Origin: Falciphora oryzae
Lineage: Eukaryota; Ascomycota; Sordariomycetes; Magnaporthales; Magnaporthaceae
Length of the DNA stretch: 64,000 nucleotides
Reading direction: 5' to 3'
Assembly (NCBI GenBank): GCA_000733355.1
Contig: JNVV01000007.1
Location: 556,624-620,623, forward strand
The notes beneath the pieces were generated by a model. That model was not told the origin of the DNA. It made no database searches and was given only the letters and a program-made list of their open reading frames with translations. Positions 48,333 to 57,880 of this stretch are shown in pieces. The translations under genes were made by a program, and so were the position numbers. Each line of letters starts with the position of its first letter. The first letter of the stretch is position 1.

Positions 48333-49868
48333 GGTGTGGGTGTGTCAAAAGCCAACAAAACGCCAACGAAAGATAAATAAAGAATAAAAATAAAAAATAT
48401 CAAAAACGACGAAAATTAAAACAGCAATTAAAAAAAAGGTCGGCGTCATGCTTGCCATGCGGCCGAAATACCGCAAACTGGGGCAGACTGGGGCATGGAT
48501 TGCAATGGGAAATGGAGGGGGGCATGTGCATTTGGGACGAGACGAAACGAGAGACAGAACAAGAAGACAACTGAGATGGTCGGCGAGAGAGAAAGAGAAA
48601 GAGAGCGAAAGGCGAAGAGGCGAGTCCTGCACATGGCCGAGGCAGCGGCCGAGGCCTGCAGGAGTGCGTACCTCGCCGTCACCGTCTCTCAGCGCTGTGT
48701 CTGCCCCGTGCTCCTTCGCCGTCTCCTCCTCCACGTCGGGCGCGGGCTCCCTGCTGTGCGGACATGCCGTCTGTTCTTCGTTCTTCCTGGTCGGCGAGCC
48801 ACAAGTAGGTCTTTCCCTGCCGGTGGAGTGCACCGCGCCTGCCCTGCCAGAGATCCAGCGGCGACCAGGACTGGGAGAGATGGACCGTAGGGAAGGAAGG
48901 ACCATGGATGGTGGACGGCAGAGCGTCAATCTTGTGCGCGTGAGCGTGCGTGTGTGCAGCAAGGCGTTTACGCAGCACACGGCAGCACACCACGTCCAGA
49001 GAGGGTCCAAAACGGAGGGTCCCTGTATGTAGGTACGTAGGCACAGAGCAGGTGCACAGTGGTCGTCGGGCGCTCGCTGGGGGGCAGCAGGAGTGGTTCT
49101 CCGGCGCCGTGCTGGCTCGGTGAAGGTGTGTGTGGCCTCACTGCTCTGCTTGCTTGCTCTTGTCACCGTGCCCGCGGGCAGCCCTGTCAACAGCCCTTGA
49201 CCCTGCTCTAGTGGAAAGACCGCAAGACTTACCTGCAATAGGCAAGGATTCAACATCTTCACGGGGAGGGGGGCATGGTGCTTGCAAGTTTCCACCACAG
49301 CTCGGCCGGGTTTAGGGTGTTTTTGGCTAGCACCCTGGATTAGGCGGTCGGACTACCCTCCATCGTGCCCACCCCTCCCCCATGTCTGTCCCTCGCCAGC
49401 AGGCCCACAGTTGCAGCAGCCGACGCACCGCTGGGCTGGCTGGATCGACGCTGAGATTCTGCTGCGCTTCTCATTATCTTGGCAACGACCTTTGCAGACC
49501 AGACCTTCTCTCCACGCCTGTCTCGACCACGCTGCGAAGACGGTTCCAGTCCTTGTCCTTCCCAGCCCCGGTCCCCTTCGCTGCCCACCTGCCTGTGCTC
49601 CAGACTAGCAGCCCGGTAGCCATTGCCATTGCCTCTGCCTCCCCTGCCGGGTACCTTGTATGCCCGCCCTCCTCCTCTAGCTGCACACCTCGCCTCCAGA
49701 GACGCCCCCACCCCTCTCTTCCTCCACACTCGCTCGCAGCACCATCCTTACCACATCGACCCCTCGACAGGGCCGACATATTAAATATCTGGACCGTCTG
49801 GTAGTTCCTAGGAGTCGCGCCAACGCGAGTACATATCAGGCTTGGGCGCGCTCTCTATCCACCTCCTC

Positions 49869-49902
49869 TGCTGCCGCTGCTGCTGCTGCTGCTGCTGCTG
49901 CG
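49869..49902. repeat. (CTG)n trinucleotide repeat
   Basis: About eleven CTG units with one CCG interruption. It lies in the pyrimidine-rich part upstream of the WOPR gene, possibly in transcribed leader. The similar short run at 42945-42961 is separate. Confidence 0.9.
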
Positions 49903-50083
49903 CTACTGCCCTACCCTTTGGGTCCGTGGACGTCAACTTCTAGTCCACTCGACCTTGGTTCTTTTCGCAAGCTGAGCGACGGGTCCCACTACAGCAAATA
50001 AAAAGGGGAGAAAGGATAAGAAAAAGAAAAGAAAAAAGCACCAAAAGAGCCAGGTCCAGAAGCCCAATACAAAAAGAAAGAAA

Positions 50084-50108
50084 AACAACAACAACAACAA
50101 CAACAACA
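50084..50108. repeat. (CAA)n trinucleotide repeat
   Basis: Eight CAA units after an A-rich, G-poor stretch. CAA-rich, structure-poor sequence is common in fungal 5' leaders, but no transcript evidence is available. Confidence 0.85.
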
Positions 50109-51445
50109 CGGCGGCACAACGACGATCTTCGGGACGGACCACTTTCCTCAGCAAGTATCCATCCAGCTCATGCCTGCTATAAGCCAAACAACACCTCAGA
50201 GTATTTCTCACCACCTCCACTCTCGCCCAAGTCTTTCTCCTCCATACTTCCTCCCCATCACTTCCAACATCAGCAAGGCCCGGCCAAGGAGCTAGCGCGT
50301 CAGCAATAGCCATCCGCCTTAGCAGACGAAGCGACAGAGACATCAGAGATCAGCTGTTCTCGAGCACGCCCGCCAGCACGGCAACCACGCCGTCGACGCC
50401 CGCCAACTAGAAGCTCCCCTCAGCTCGCTTGTCCAAGCCAGCAGCACAGACTGGAAAGGCCGACGAAACGAAAAGAAAAAGAAAAAAAAGAAAAAAAAAA
50501 GAGGGAGAGAAAAAACGACAGGTCACCGCGCATCTGTCACAGAAGCTGCTTCCATCTGCACACTGCCACGTCCTGCAACTTTGCTTCTATCACTTCCATC
50601 CAGTCCTTGGCATATCTTGCGTCAGCCCCCGAGGCCCCTCGTCGTCTTGACGTCTCTCCCCTGGGCCTTGGCTGCCACCGCCTGCGCCATACCCACCATA
50701 TCCTCGCATCGTCAGCCTTCCCTCTTGGCCAGCCAGTCCTGTCCCCGGCAGCACCCCCACACAGGCCTCTTGCATCAGTGCGGACTCCACCGCAAGAATA
50801 AAAAAGGACAAGAGCCGCGGGTTGAATGGATTGAGCCGCACCTGTGGCAAGCTTTTTGTCTGCATAACTGGCTGTTGGGCTGTTGGACCGGTGGCTTGCC
50901 CTTCGCGCGCCGCTTCCCCACCTCAACCAGGTGGCAGAAAGAGCTTCGCATCGCGACCAGGCCACGCCCACCATCGAGGCCACGCCACGGCTCTGCCCTG
51001 CGTGTCACTGCGCCGATCGCCTCAGCGTGCAGACCGCCCCCCCGTCCAGCCATTTTGCAGCGCCCGCTTACCTGATACGGAAGTCGCTGCTGCAGGCGGG
51101 TCCCCTCCTTCCCGCCGCTACTCGCTGTGCCGTACCAGAGCTCGACCTGGGCCCTGTACCTCTTTGGCTTGGACCGAGAGCCAGTTTTTTGGGGGTGCCT
51201 CCTTGGGGCTTGCAGCGCCCACCCCGTATAAAGCAAGAACCTTTCGCTCGACCACGTCAAACCTTAACCTTCTCTCTTCCACCTACCGTCTAAACTTGTC
51301 CAGCCGTCGCCCGGCCTGTCACCTCGGCCAGTCTGCTGGAGCTGTCAGGCGTATAAATCCGCCGTAGGGCTGCGCTGCCCGCTAGCCCTGGGCGCCGGCT
51401 CTCAAACCGCAGGTTCAGCGTTCTCCTTCAGGTTCGTTCGGCCCT

Positions 51446-51712
51446 TTGTCTAGTCGGGACATGTCGTCCGTCTTTCTTGCACTTCTTTCTCCCATGGCAC
51501 CACTCGTTACTTCTCCCTCGGCACAACATATGCGCCCGACCGCTCCTTTCTCCAAACACATACACTCCTTAGTAAGAACTCTGTCGTCTAACTCGCAATC
51601 TTTTTTCCGTTTGTCTTTTTGTTTTTGCAGGAGATTTCTGGCGGCATCAGCAACAGCCGTTCAGGAACAACCAGTTTTGACTTCGCCAACGCTCCCTGTC
51701 CGAACCCTTTGA
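51446..51712 (+). other. uORF-bearing leader of the WOPR gene
   Basis: An 88-codon open frame starts at an ATG 357 bases before the WOPR start and ends before it. Its sequence has no recognisable domain, and the likely leader intron at 51572-51630 would cut it. I read it as an upstream ORF in the 5' leader, not a separate gene. Confidence 0.4.
51572..51630 (+). other. Probable 5'-UTR intron of the WOPR gene
   Basis: Donor GTAAGA at 51572, branch-site-like CTAAC at 51588-51592, a long pyrimidine tract (TTTTTTCCGTTTGTCTTTTT) and acceptor TTTGCAG ending at 51630 form a textbook 59-nt fungal intron. It lies 172 bases before the WOPR ATG with no coding continuity, so it belongs to the leader. Confidence 0.65.
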
Positions 51713-51802
51713 GCTTAACCCTCTTCGCCGGGTGCGTTCTGGGCTTGCTTGGGCGTGTTCTCCCAGTCTAGCAAAGTCTGGTTTTAACTTGTCCCGGTCG
51801 CC

Positions 51803-52996
51803 ATGTCCTCACCAACAACAACCGGCGGCGGCACCCCGCCCTTGTCGGTCACCTACGAGGGCTTCGTCGGCACCACTATGGATGCTCTCATCCTGTTCGA
51901 GGCCTGCCTACAAGGCCACCTGTTCCACGTCCCACGCCGACCGCACGATCGCGAGCGAGAGACACTGATTAGGAGCGGTGCCGTCTTCGTTTACGAAGAG
52001 CACTCGTCGGGTATCAAGAGGTGGACGGACGGTTATAATTGGAGCCCCAGCCGAATACTGGGCAACTTTCTCATCTACCGCGAGCTCGAAGGACCGTTCC
52101 CCCCTGGAGAGAAGAAGCGAGCACGAAAGCCGAAGAAGAACACGCCCTCCAAGACGGCCGAGAACGCAAGGGCAGCGGCAGTCCTGGGCGCGGCCGGCAG
52201 CCAGGCAGCAAATCTGGAGGATGGCGAGCAGAGCAGAGCCGAGTCGGAGCGGTCGCTAATCGGGTCGCTCATCGACTCGTACCCTTTCAAAGAGGGCGGC
52301 CTGGTCAAGAAGACGATCAGCGTCCAGTGGCAGGGCGTGCCTCACCACCTGGTCTCGTACTACAAGGTCGAAGACGTGCTCAACAACAAGCTCATATCAC
52401 CCTCAAACCACCCCAGGTTTAGCCGCCTCATCCCTCGCGCGGCGCTCTTCAGCCAACAAAATTTCCGCAACCCCGTCTCGGATTCGGACCCCAAGTTTAT
52501 GACACAGTTCCAGAGCGACCCTGGATACGATGGGCACTACCTGCACCCCCACAGCGGCCTTCCCATGCCCACAGCAGCACCCAGGTCAATGTCTCTGCCG
52601 GGCGGTGTCCCAATCATTCCACACGATATGTACCGGTCGTCTTTTCCGCCGGTCCCCCACGCACCCCATCAGGCAACGTACACGCTCGCGCCCCACATGC
52701 CGCCTGCCATGGCAATGGGACACTCGTTTACGCCCAACGGCCATTACGAGGCAGCAAATGGCCATTTCGAGGCGGCGGACAGCGCACACTACGAGGCGCC
52801 GAATGGGCACTATGAGCCCCCCAACGGCCACTATGAGACGCACAACGGGGCGGCAGCCTTTCATCCCTACGATAACACGCTTGGCATGTTCGCCATGCCC
52901 CATCACGAGGGCGACGGCCAAGACCGGGGAGGCGATCTGAGCCAAGAGTGTTTCCTGGGTATTTTGGGTCCTCAAGGCAACAGCTATACCAGCTAA
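51803..52996 (+). CDS. SGE1: WOPR (Gti1/Pac2) transcription factor, Wor1/Ryp1/Sge1 type
   Basis: Single-exon gene, 397 residues. WOPR proteins are fungus-specific DNA-binding regulators of morphological switching and pathogenicity (Wor1 in Candida, Ryp1 in Histoplasma, Sge1 in Fusarium, Gti1 in fission yeast). The first half-domain is TYEGFVGTTMDALILFEACL through VPRRPHDRER, SGIKRWTDGYNWSPSRILGN and FLIYRELEGPFPPGEKKRA (about residues 11-108). The second follows a linker: SLIGSLIDSYPFKEGGLVKK, ISVQWQGVPHHLVSYYKVED, FSRLIPRAALFSQQNFRNP (about 150-235). The FEACL and PPGEKKRA features favour the Wor1/Ryp1/Sge1 branch over Pac2. The tail is Pro/His-rich with five NGHYE-like repeats at 312-350. 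The predicted end (GILGPQGNSYTS) is not verifiable; a 3' intron is possible. Its upstream region is 16.7 kb, with a likely leader intron. Confidence 0.93.
   Translation: MSSPTTTGGGTPPLSVTYEGFVGTTMDALILFEACLQGHLFHVPRRPHDRERETLIRSGAVFVYEEHSSGIKRWTDGYNWSPSRILGNFLIYRELEGPFPPGEKKRARKPKKNTPSKTAENARAAAVLGAAGSQAANLEDGEQSRAESERSLIGSLIDSYPFKEGGLVKKTISVQWQGVPHHLVSYYKVEDVLNNKLISPSNHPRFSRLIPRAALFSQQNFRNPVSDSDPKFMTQFQSDPGYDGHYLHPHSGLPMPTAAPRSMSLPGGVPIIPHDMYRSSFPPVPHAPHQATYTLAPHMPPAMAMGHSFTPNGHYEAANGHFEAADSAHYEAPNGHYEPPNGHYETHNGAAAFHPYDNTLGMFAMPHHEGDGQDRGGDLSQECFLGILGPQGNSYTS
52736..52850 (+). repeat. Tandem NGHYE-type heptad repeat in WOPR tail
   Basis: Five copies of a 7-8 residue unit (NGHYEAA, NGHFEAAD, SAHYEAP, NGHYEPP, NGHYETH) encoded in tandem. 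The DNA copies differ mainly at third positions, so this is not a fresh duplication. Confidence 0.85.
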
Positions 52997-53663
52997 TATA
53001 GAAGAGCGGTGGGATTTTTGGGGTACACGTGGGGGGAGTGGGCCTGCTGTCACCCAAGACCAGAGGCTCAAACTCTTTAGGGATCGGAGTTTGGCAACAG
53101 ACCGGTTTGTTGCCATGGTGGCGGAGTGTGCTTTCAATACAGCCCTTTTGGGCCTGGGGGAAATACCCAGAGTTAGTTCTAGCGTTTTCGGCTTTGAATG
53201 GTTCATGTATAAAGAGGGAAAGTAAAATCTTGGGTTTTCAGCGACTAGGCTACATTTATAAAATCATGACAAAAAATCGGAAAACCACCACTCAGTGATT
53301 GCCACCGTTTGACATTCGTGTGGTTTCCTGCGTGTCTGAAGGTATCTGCAAGGTCAAATATATCAACATGGCGGATCCTGGAGAGTGAGTGCCCGAGGTT
53401 GCCCTGGCAGGTGCAGAGGAAACACGTTGAGAGATCGAAATTGATGGGCGAGGTCGGTCCCTGAGCTGAGTGAGTGGGGCTCTGCGGCGCACAGGACCCA
53501 GGCCCGCGATTTTTATTGGGAGCAAACTCGAGGCGAAGTGGAGTGGCTGAATTATCAGAGACGGATGGATCCCTACCACATGGAATCCTTTGGCGGCTCC
53601 TAGCGACCTGCCTCCAAAGGTCCCCGACTTTGGGTTCTTGTCGAGGCGTCAGCGGCCGCGACC
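52997..53663. other. Intergenic between WOPR gene and CRD1
   Basis: 667 bases between two plus-strand genes. The left half (to about 53290) is less GC-rich and is probably the WOPR 3' UTR; the right half should hold the CRD1 promoter. No other feature recognised. Confidence 0.6.
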
Positions 53664-56076
53664 ATGATTCGGAGACTCTGCGCCCGCACCGCGCTGGCGG
53701 GCGGCAGAGGCAGCAGGAACGCAACAGCAGCAGCAAGCACGTGTCAAATGTCGGCGGCCGTGACGATGATGGGCCTCCTGATGATGACGCCCTCGCCCCG
53801 GCCCTTCCAGCGGCGGCACCTCTCGGACGCATGCCTCGGCGGCGGTGGTGCTGATGATGCTGCCTCGGCGGTTCTGCGGCTGCAGCGCCATGGCCGACGG
53901 CCAAGGTGCCGGGCCTTGGCCGCTGCGCTGCCGTCGTCCTCGCTGATGGTGGCGACGGGGTTTCCATCAGCTGCGCCCTCGCTGTTGGCCCGCCGCTGCC
54001 TTTCGCTGTCTGGCCCCTGGCGCACACGTTCTGGAGGGTAATGTTCCCTCCTGATTTTTCCTTTCTTTTTTTTTTTTTTTTTTTTTTTTCCCTGTGCACT
54101 TTCGATTCTCTTTCCGCCGCTGGCTCCTGCTCCCAGCTGCTGTCCGCCAGACCAACCGCAAATGACAAAACAAATCACTCAGCCTCCGGTTGACGTTTTG
54201 GACGCGACGCCTCCGGTCCTTCCCCGGCGACGCTCGGGTCCATGATTTATGAGACTGTAGATCTGATGACTGATTGGCTGACTACCGAGATCTAGACCAA
54301 CGCGGCAGCCTCACAAGGGCGCTGTGGATGACGATGAGGCTGTTGGTGGCCCGGGGTCCTCATCTCCCTCAGCCTCATCACATCCTCCGCGGCCTGGCAG
54401 CCAGGGCACCGCCACACCGGCGGCCCGGGAGAACATTTATACGATCCCGAACATGCTCACGGCCTCGCGCCTGGTCGCCGCCCCCGTCATTGGCTACGCC
54501 ATCCTGCACGACCAGCACGCCCTGGCCCTCGGCCTCTTCGCCTACGCCGGCGTGTCCGACCTGCTCGACGGCTGGATCGCCCGCCGCTGGAACCTGGGCA
54601 CCGTCGTCGGTACCATCATCGATCCCATGGCCGACAAGACCCTCATGCTGGTCCTAACCCTTAGCCTTGCCGCCAAGGGCGCCCTCCCGCGTGAGTTTCT
54701 CTTCCTTCCCTTGCAGCCTTCCTCCATTTCTTCCTCTTCTGTTTTTTTTTTTTTTTTTTTTTTTTCACGTATCTGCATGCACCCCCGAGTTTCCGTTGGT
54801 TCGAGAGGCCGCATCATTCTCGTAGCCTCATATCTTATTATTTCTTCTTATTCTGATACCTCACATTCGTTCGTATTTGCCCCGTCACAAACGCCAACAC
54901 CTGCACCCCCACCCCCACATGCATGATGTATTTGATATCCCCTCGTCGCTTATTCCCCGTGCACACATTCCCCATTCTTGCTTTTTCTTTTCTGTCGCCC
55001 TGTCGTTCTTTCGTTCGCTCTCCCGCCCCTGTCGATTGCACCTTGGTTGTTTGGAGCCAGCCGCGGAGATCTTCGGTCTGATCGAGTTGGTCGCCGGTGC
55101 GTTTCCTTGGACCCCGATATGTTCTTGGCCTCCCAGGATGCGATGCAAACTAGAGGGGTCTTTGGCAGACCATCTGCGCTAGCGCGGAGGACACCCCGTC
55201 CACTCGTGCCAACCCGTCCCAATCGCTTGTGGCCTTCCGGCGTAGATGGTGTGCTCGGACCCCTGCCGACCCCTCGTCGTTCCCTCGGCCGCCCCGAGTA
55301 TCCGATGTTTTCCCCCTTGCTGCACCTATTGTGTTTCCCTTTGCATGAACGACCAAATAGCATCGCGGCTGACGCCAGACCAAAAACGTAACCATGTTGC
55401 TGCCGCTAGTCTGGCTCGTCGCCCTGATAATCGGCCGCGACGTCGGACTCGCTATCGCGGCCATCTACTACCGGTGGGTCTCGCTGCCGCCGCCAAAGAC
55501 CTTTATGCGCTACTGGGACTTCTCGCTGCCGTCAGCAGAGGTCAGGCCGACCACAATCAGCAAGTACAACACGTTCCTGCAGCTGGGTCTGATGGGCCTG
55601 ACCGCCACCGCCCCTGTCGTGCCCTTGGACCTGTCGGAATCCTTGGCCATTTTGCAGTGAGTGCTCTTTGCTTTCCTCCCTCCGCCCACTCGCATGGCCG
55701 CCACCCTACTTTTCTTTACCTGCGGACGCGGCTTTGACTATTACGGCGCACTCGCCTTTATCCCACTGGCACACCCCTCAACAACCCCCACTAGCCGGCA
55801 AGAGTTTGCCGTCGCATCTCGACGTCTGTCTCGGCGCTCTGACATCTGCCCATGCAGATGCTCATTACAGTACGGGACTCGGACACACACACGCTCTGGC
55901 CGGCCTTGCATGCATGTTGGCTGTCGACTAACCTGTATTTGCCAATCCCTTTGTTTCTCAGATACGTGGTTGCGGTGACGACGGTCTGGAGCGGAGCCAG
56001 TTACGTGTTCAGCAAGGATGCCGTCAAGATTCTGTCTGATGCAAAGTCCGCAGACACGAAGCGGCGGCGGCTCTGA
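53664..56076 (+). CDS. CRD1: Cardiolipin synthase CRD1, mitochondrial
   Basis: Four exons (53664-54037, 54296-54690, 55410-55656, 55962-56076) give 376 residues. Crd1 condenses CDP-diacylglycerol with phosphatidylglycerol to make cardiolipin in the inner mitochondrial membrane. Residues 1-125 are Arg/Ala/Ser-rich and free of acidic runs, starting MIRRLCARTALAGGRGSR, as expected for a matrix-targeting presequence plus spacer. The CDP-alcohol phosphatidyltransferase motif DG-x2-AR-x8-G-x3-D-x3-D is complete: Asp216-Gly217, Ala220-Arg221, Gly230, Asp234, Asp238. Family blocks that follow are LIIGRDVGLAIAAIYYRW, FSLPSAEVRPTTISKYNT and a last helix YVVAVTTVWSGASYV. All junctions keep frame. Intron 1 (258 nt) and intron 2 (719 nt) each carry a T tract over 20 bases, unusual among the short introns here. 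The presequence part is the least certain exon. Confidence 0.93.
54066..54089. repeat. Poly(T) tract, 24 bases, in CRD1 intron 1
   Basis: T run on the coding strand inside the first CRD1 intron, about 28 bases after the donor, far from the acceptor, so it is not the usual polypyrimidine tract. Confidence 0.9.
54743..54765. repeat. Poly(T) tract, 23 bases, in CRD1 intron 2
   Basis: T run on the coding strand about 52 bases after the donor of the 719-nt second intron. Confidence 0.9.
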
Positions 56077-56087
56077 GAAAGAAAAGG

Positions 56088-56109
56088 AAAAAAAAAAAAA
56101 AAAAAAAAA
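56088..56109. repeat. Poly(A) tract, 22 bases, just after CRD1 stop
   Basis: A run beginning 12 bases after the CRD1 stop codon, within its 3' UTR. Confidence 0.9.
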
Positions 56110-56710
56110 GGTCTGTGTATAGAGCGCAGCACTTGGCTCAAATTAGAGAAAGTGTGTACTGTGTAGCAACAGTAAACATCACAATACGCGACATGATTTT
56201 AGCGCAAGTCCAGAAGCACCGCCGTCTAGTGGAACGCCGTGGCTTGACGCTAGGAGGCCCACCTAGCCGGTTTCCCTCCTTCCCCTCCCGAGTACCGATA
56301 TTGGCCTCTTTACTGTGCGAGCAAACTCGCCTTTTGAGGTATGCACGTCTGGCCGAGTTTAGAGGTGATAGGCGAGCCCTTCCGAGGTCTAGACCCCGGC
56401 CGAACACCTGCTTGCCGGGCAGACGAATGCAGGTACGTAAGCCGTCGTCACAGTCCTTCCCCCCCATCCCACCACCCACCCCCGGGCTTTTTGACCATAT
56501 CCGCCTAGCCAGCCAGGTGCCACGCAGGGCGGCCTGGCCGTGACAGGACGGGGGCAGGGGGGGCACGATCCGGAAAACAAAAGAAGGCTGACGGCGGACA
56601 GAGCGGGGCTACCTAGTGCGGCTGGATGGAGAACCGTGTGTGCTGATCATGTCAAAAGGTAATCTTGCATGCGTACGAACGCACCCTGAGACCCTTGCAT
56701 GAACCTCACT

Positions 56711-56806
56711 CATCCACCGCAAAAATTATCGGCACACCACACACCAAAAAAACGGGGCAGGGGTTATAGTGTGTGGTGCGCCGATATTTTTGCGGTGGTG
56801 GACGAG
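56711..56806. mobile_element. MITE-like foldback element with candidate 7-bp target duplication
   Basis: Arms at 56713-56744 and 56769-56802 are inverted repeats of each other. Blocks TCCACC, GCAAAAA, TATCGGC and CACCACACAC match on both sides, broken only by a three-base insertion, a one-base bulge and one A/G mismatch. A 24-base loop separates them. Just outside, CCTCACT occurs in the same orientation on both sides (56704-56710 and 56807-56813), as a target-site duplication would. No transposase is present. It could instead be a fortuitous hairpin in overlapping 3' UTRs; recurrence elsewhere in the genome would decide. Confidence 0.6.
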
Positions 56807-56898
56807 CCTCACTCTTTGTTTTTTCTTTTTTTTTTCTTGGTTCCCTTCCCGTGATAGTGGCGTTGGCACCAGGGACGCCCCCCAACAAGGGTCCCACA

Positions 56899-56926
56899 CA
56901 CCACCACCACCACCACCACCACCACC
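56899..56926. repeat. (CAC)n trinucleotide repeat
   Basis: About nine CAC units, 90 bases right of the foldback element. Confidence 0.9.
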
Positions 56927-57034
56927 TCCGGTCATTTGCTCGGAGGCGGGGGAAGGGGAAAGGAAAACGAGACCGGTAAAGACATGACGCGCCGTGAGAA
57001 TTGCGCCATTTTCCCTCCATGTTTGTGTGGTGCG

Positions 57035-57035
<1 letters not shown>

Positions 57036-57094
<59 letters not shown>

Positions 57095-57103
57095 TGTGTG
57101 TGT
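57036..57103. repeat. (TG)n dinucleotide microsatellite
   Basis: About 33 TG units with one TATG interruption near the right end. Confidence 0.95.
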
Positions 57104-57880
57104 TTGCTAAACGTAGTGCGGGTGTCATCATGTGAGTGCTAGCTGTTTTGTGGAGGCCCAGCCTGCAAGGGATGATGGTCTGGACCGTCATGAAGGAGGG
57201 GGAAAAGAAATGAAAACAAGGATAAAAGTGACAATAAGAGGCACGCACGGTGGAATGGTGGAGGCTGGCCTGCCATCTAGCCTAGTTGTTGGGTGCATGC
57301 ACATGCACAGTTTTTTGCGCCCTTTGTGTGTGTTTGTTTATCCGTCCGGCAGCAATTCTGTCGGGGGACGAACGCACTCGGCTGGTTGACAAGCTGTCAA
57401 ACTACGCCACATGTTCGCCGGTGGCGTGCCGTCGGCCTAGATGCCGGAGGCGTCTGACTACCGGCCTCGCAGCATGAGTAGGCATGAGTCTAAAGTGCCG
57501 GAAAGGGAGGCCTCCCTCCCCGCGCCTAGTTAGTGTTTGGGTGGCGACTATCTATGATATCGTACATGCTGCGTGCTGCTGTTCTCAAGTACCCAGTAGA
57601 GAAATCTCGATAGCCGACTCCATCAAATAATATACGTAATATAAACCGAAGCCGTGTGGTGGGGAAATAGCCGCCGTCTAGTCGTCATTACCATGCGTTC
57701 CACTAGTTCAACTTCACGCCTCGTGGGTGTCGTGGAGCCAACGAGGAGCTTCACCACATTGGGTGGGTGTGGGTATAAGAATATACAAAAAGAAAGAAGC
57801 AAAAGAAACTACACGGGCTAGTCATGACCCCTGTAGTACATACATCGGGCGTCGTTAGCCCGCCTGTCAAGACGCCCAGC

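Larger units (their letters stand above)
35083..51802. other. 16.7 kb gene-free region upstream of the WOPR regulator
   Basis: I find no recognisable gene in this stretch on either strand. Open frames are short, overlap, and are dominated by Arg, Pro, Ser, Lys/Phe runs from homopolymers. It is dotted with T/A tracts (36146-36161, 36626-36645, 37706-37723, 44686-44707, 46037-46051, 47773-47803), a large TATG microsatellite (46110-46294), GTGC repeats (48310-48332), CTG repeats (49869-49902) and CAA repeats (50084-50108). The last part, from about 49.4 kb, becomes pyrimidine-rich and is likely promoter and leader of the gene at 51803. By position the whole region is candidate regulatory DNA of that gene; untranslated RNAs cannot be excluded. 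Confidence 0.55.
56077..57880. other. 1.8 kb convergent spacer (CRD1 / MTO1)
   Basis: Between two genes that point at each other. It contains an A tract (56088-56109), a 96-bp foldback element (56711-56806), a CAC repeat (56899-56926) and a TG repeat (57036-57103). No coding gene is supported. Confidence 0.6.

Noticed and set aside
54691..55409. Possible extra gene or exon in the 719-nt CRD1 intron
   Set aside because: Flanking exons join perfectly in the conserved order ALP-LWLVAL; the intron holds only a T tract and unremarkable sequence.
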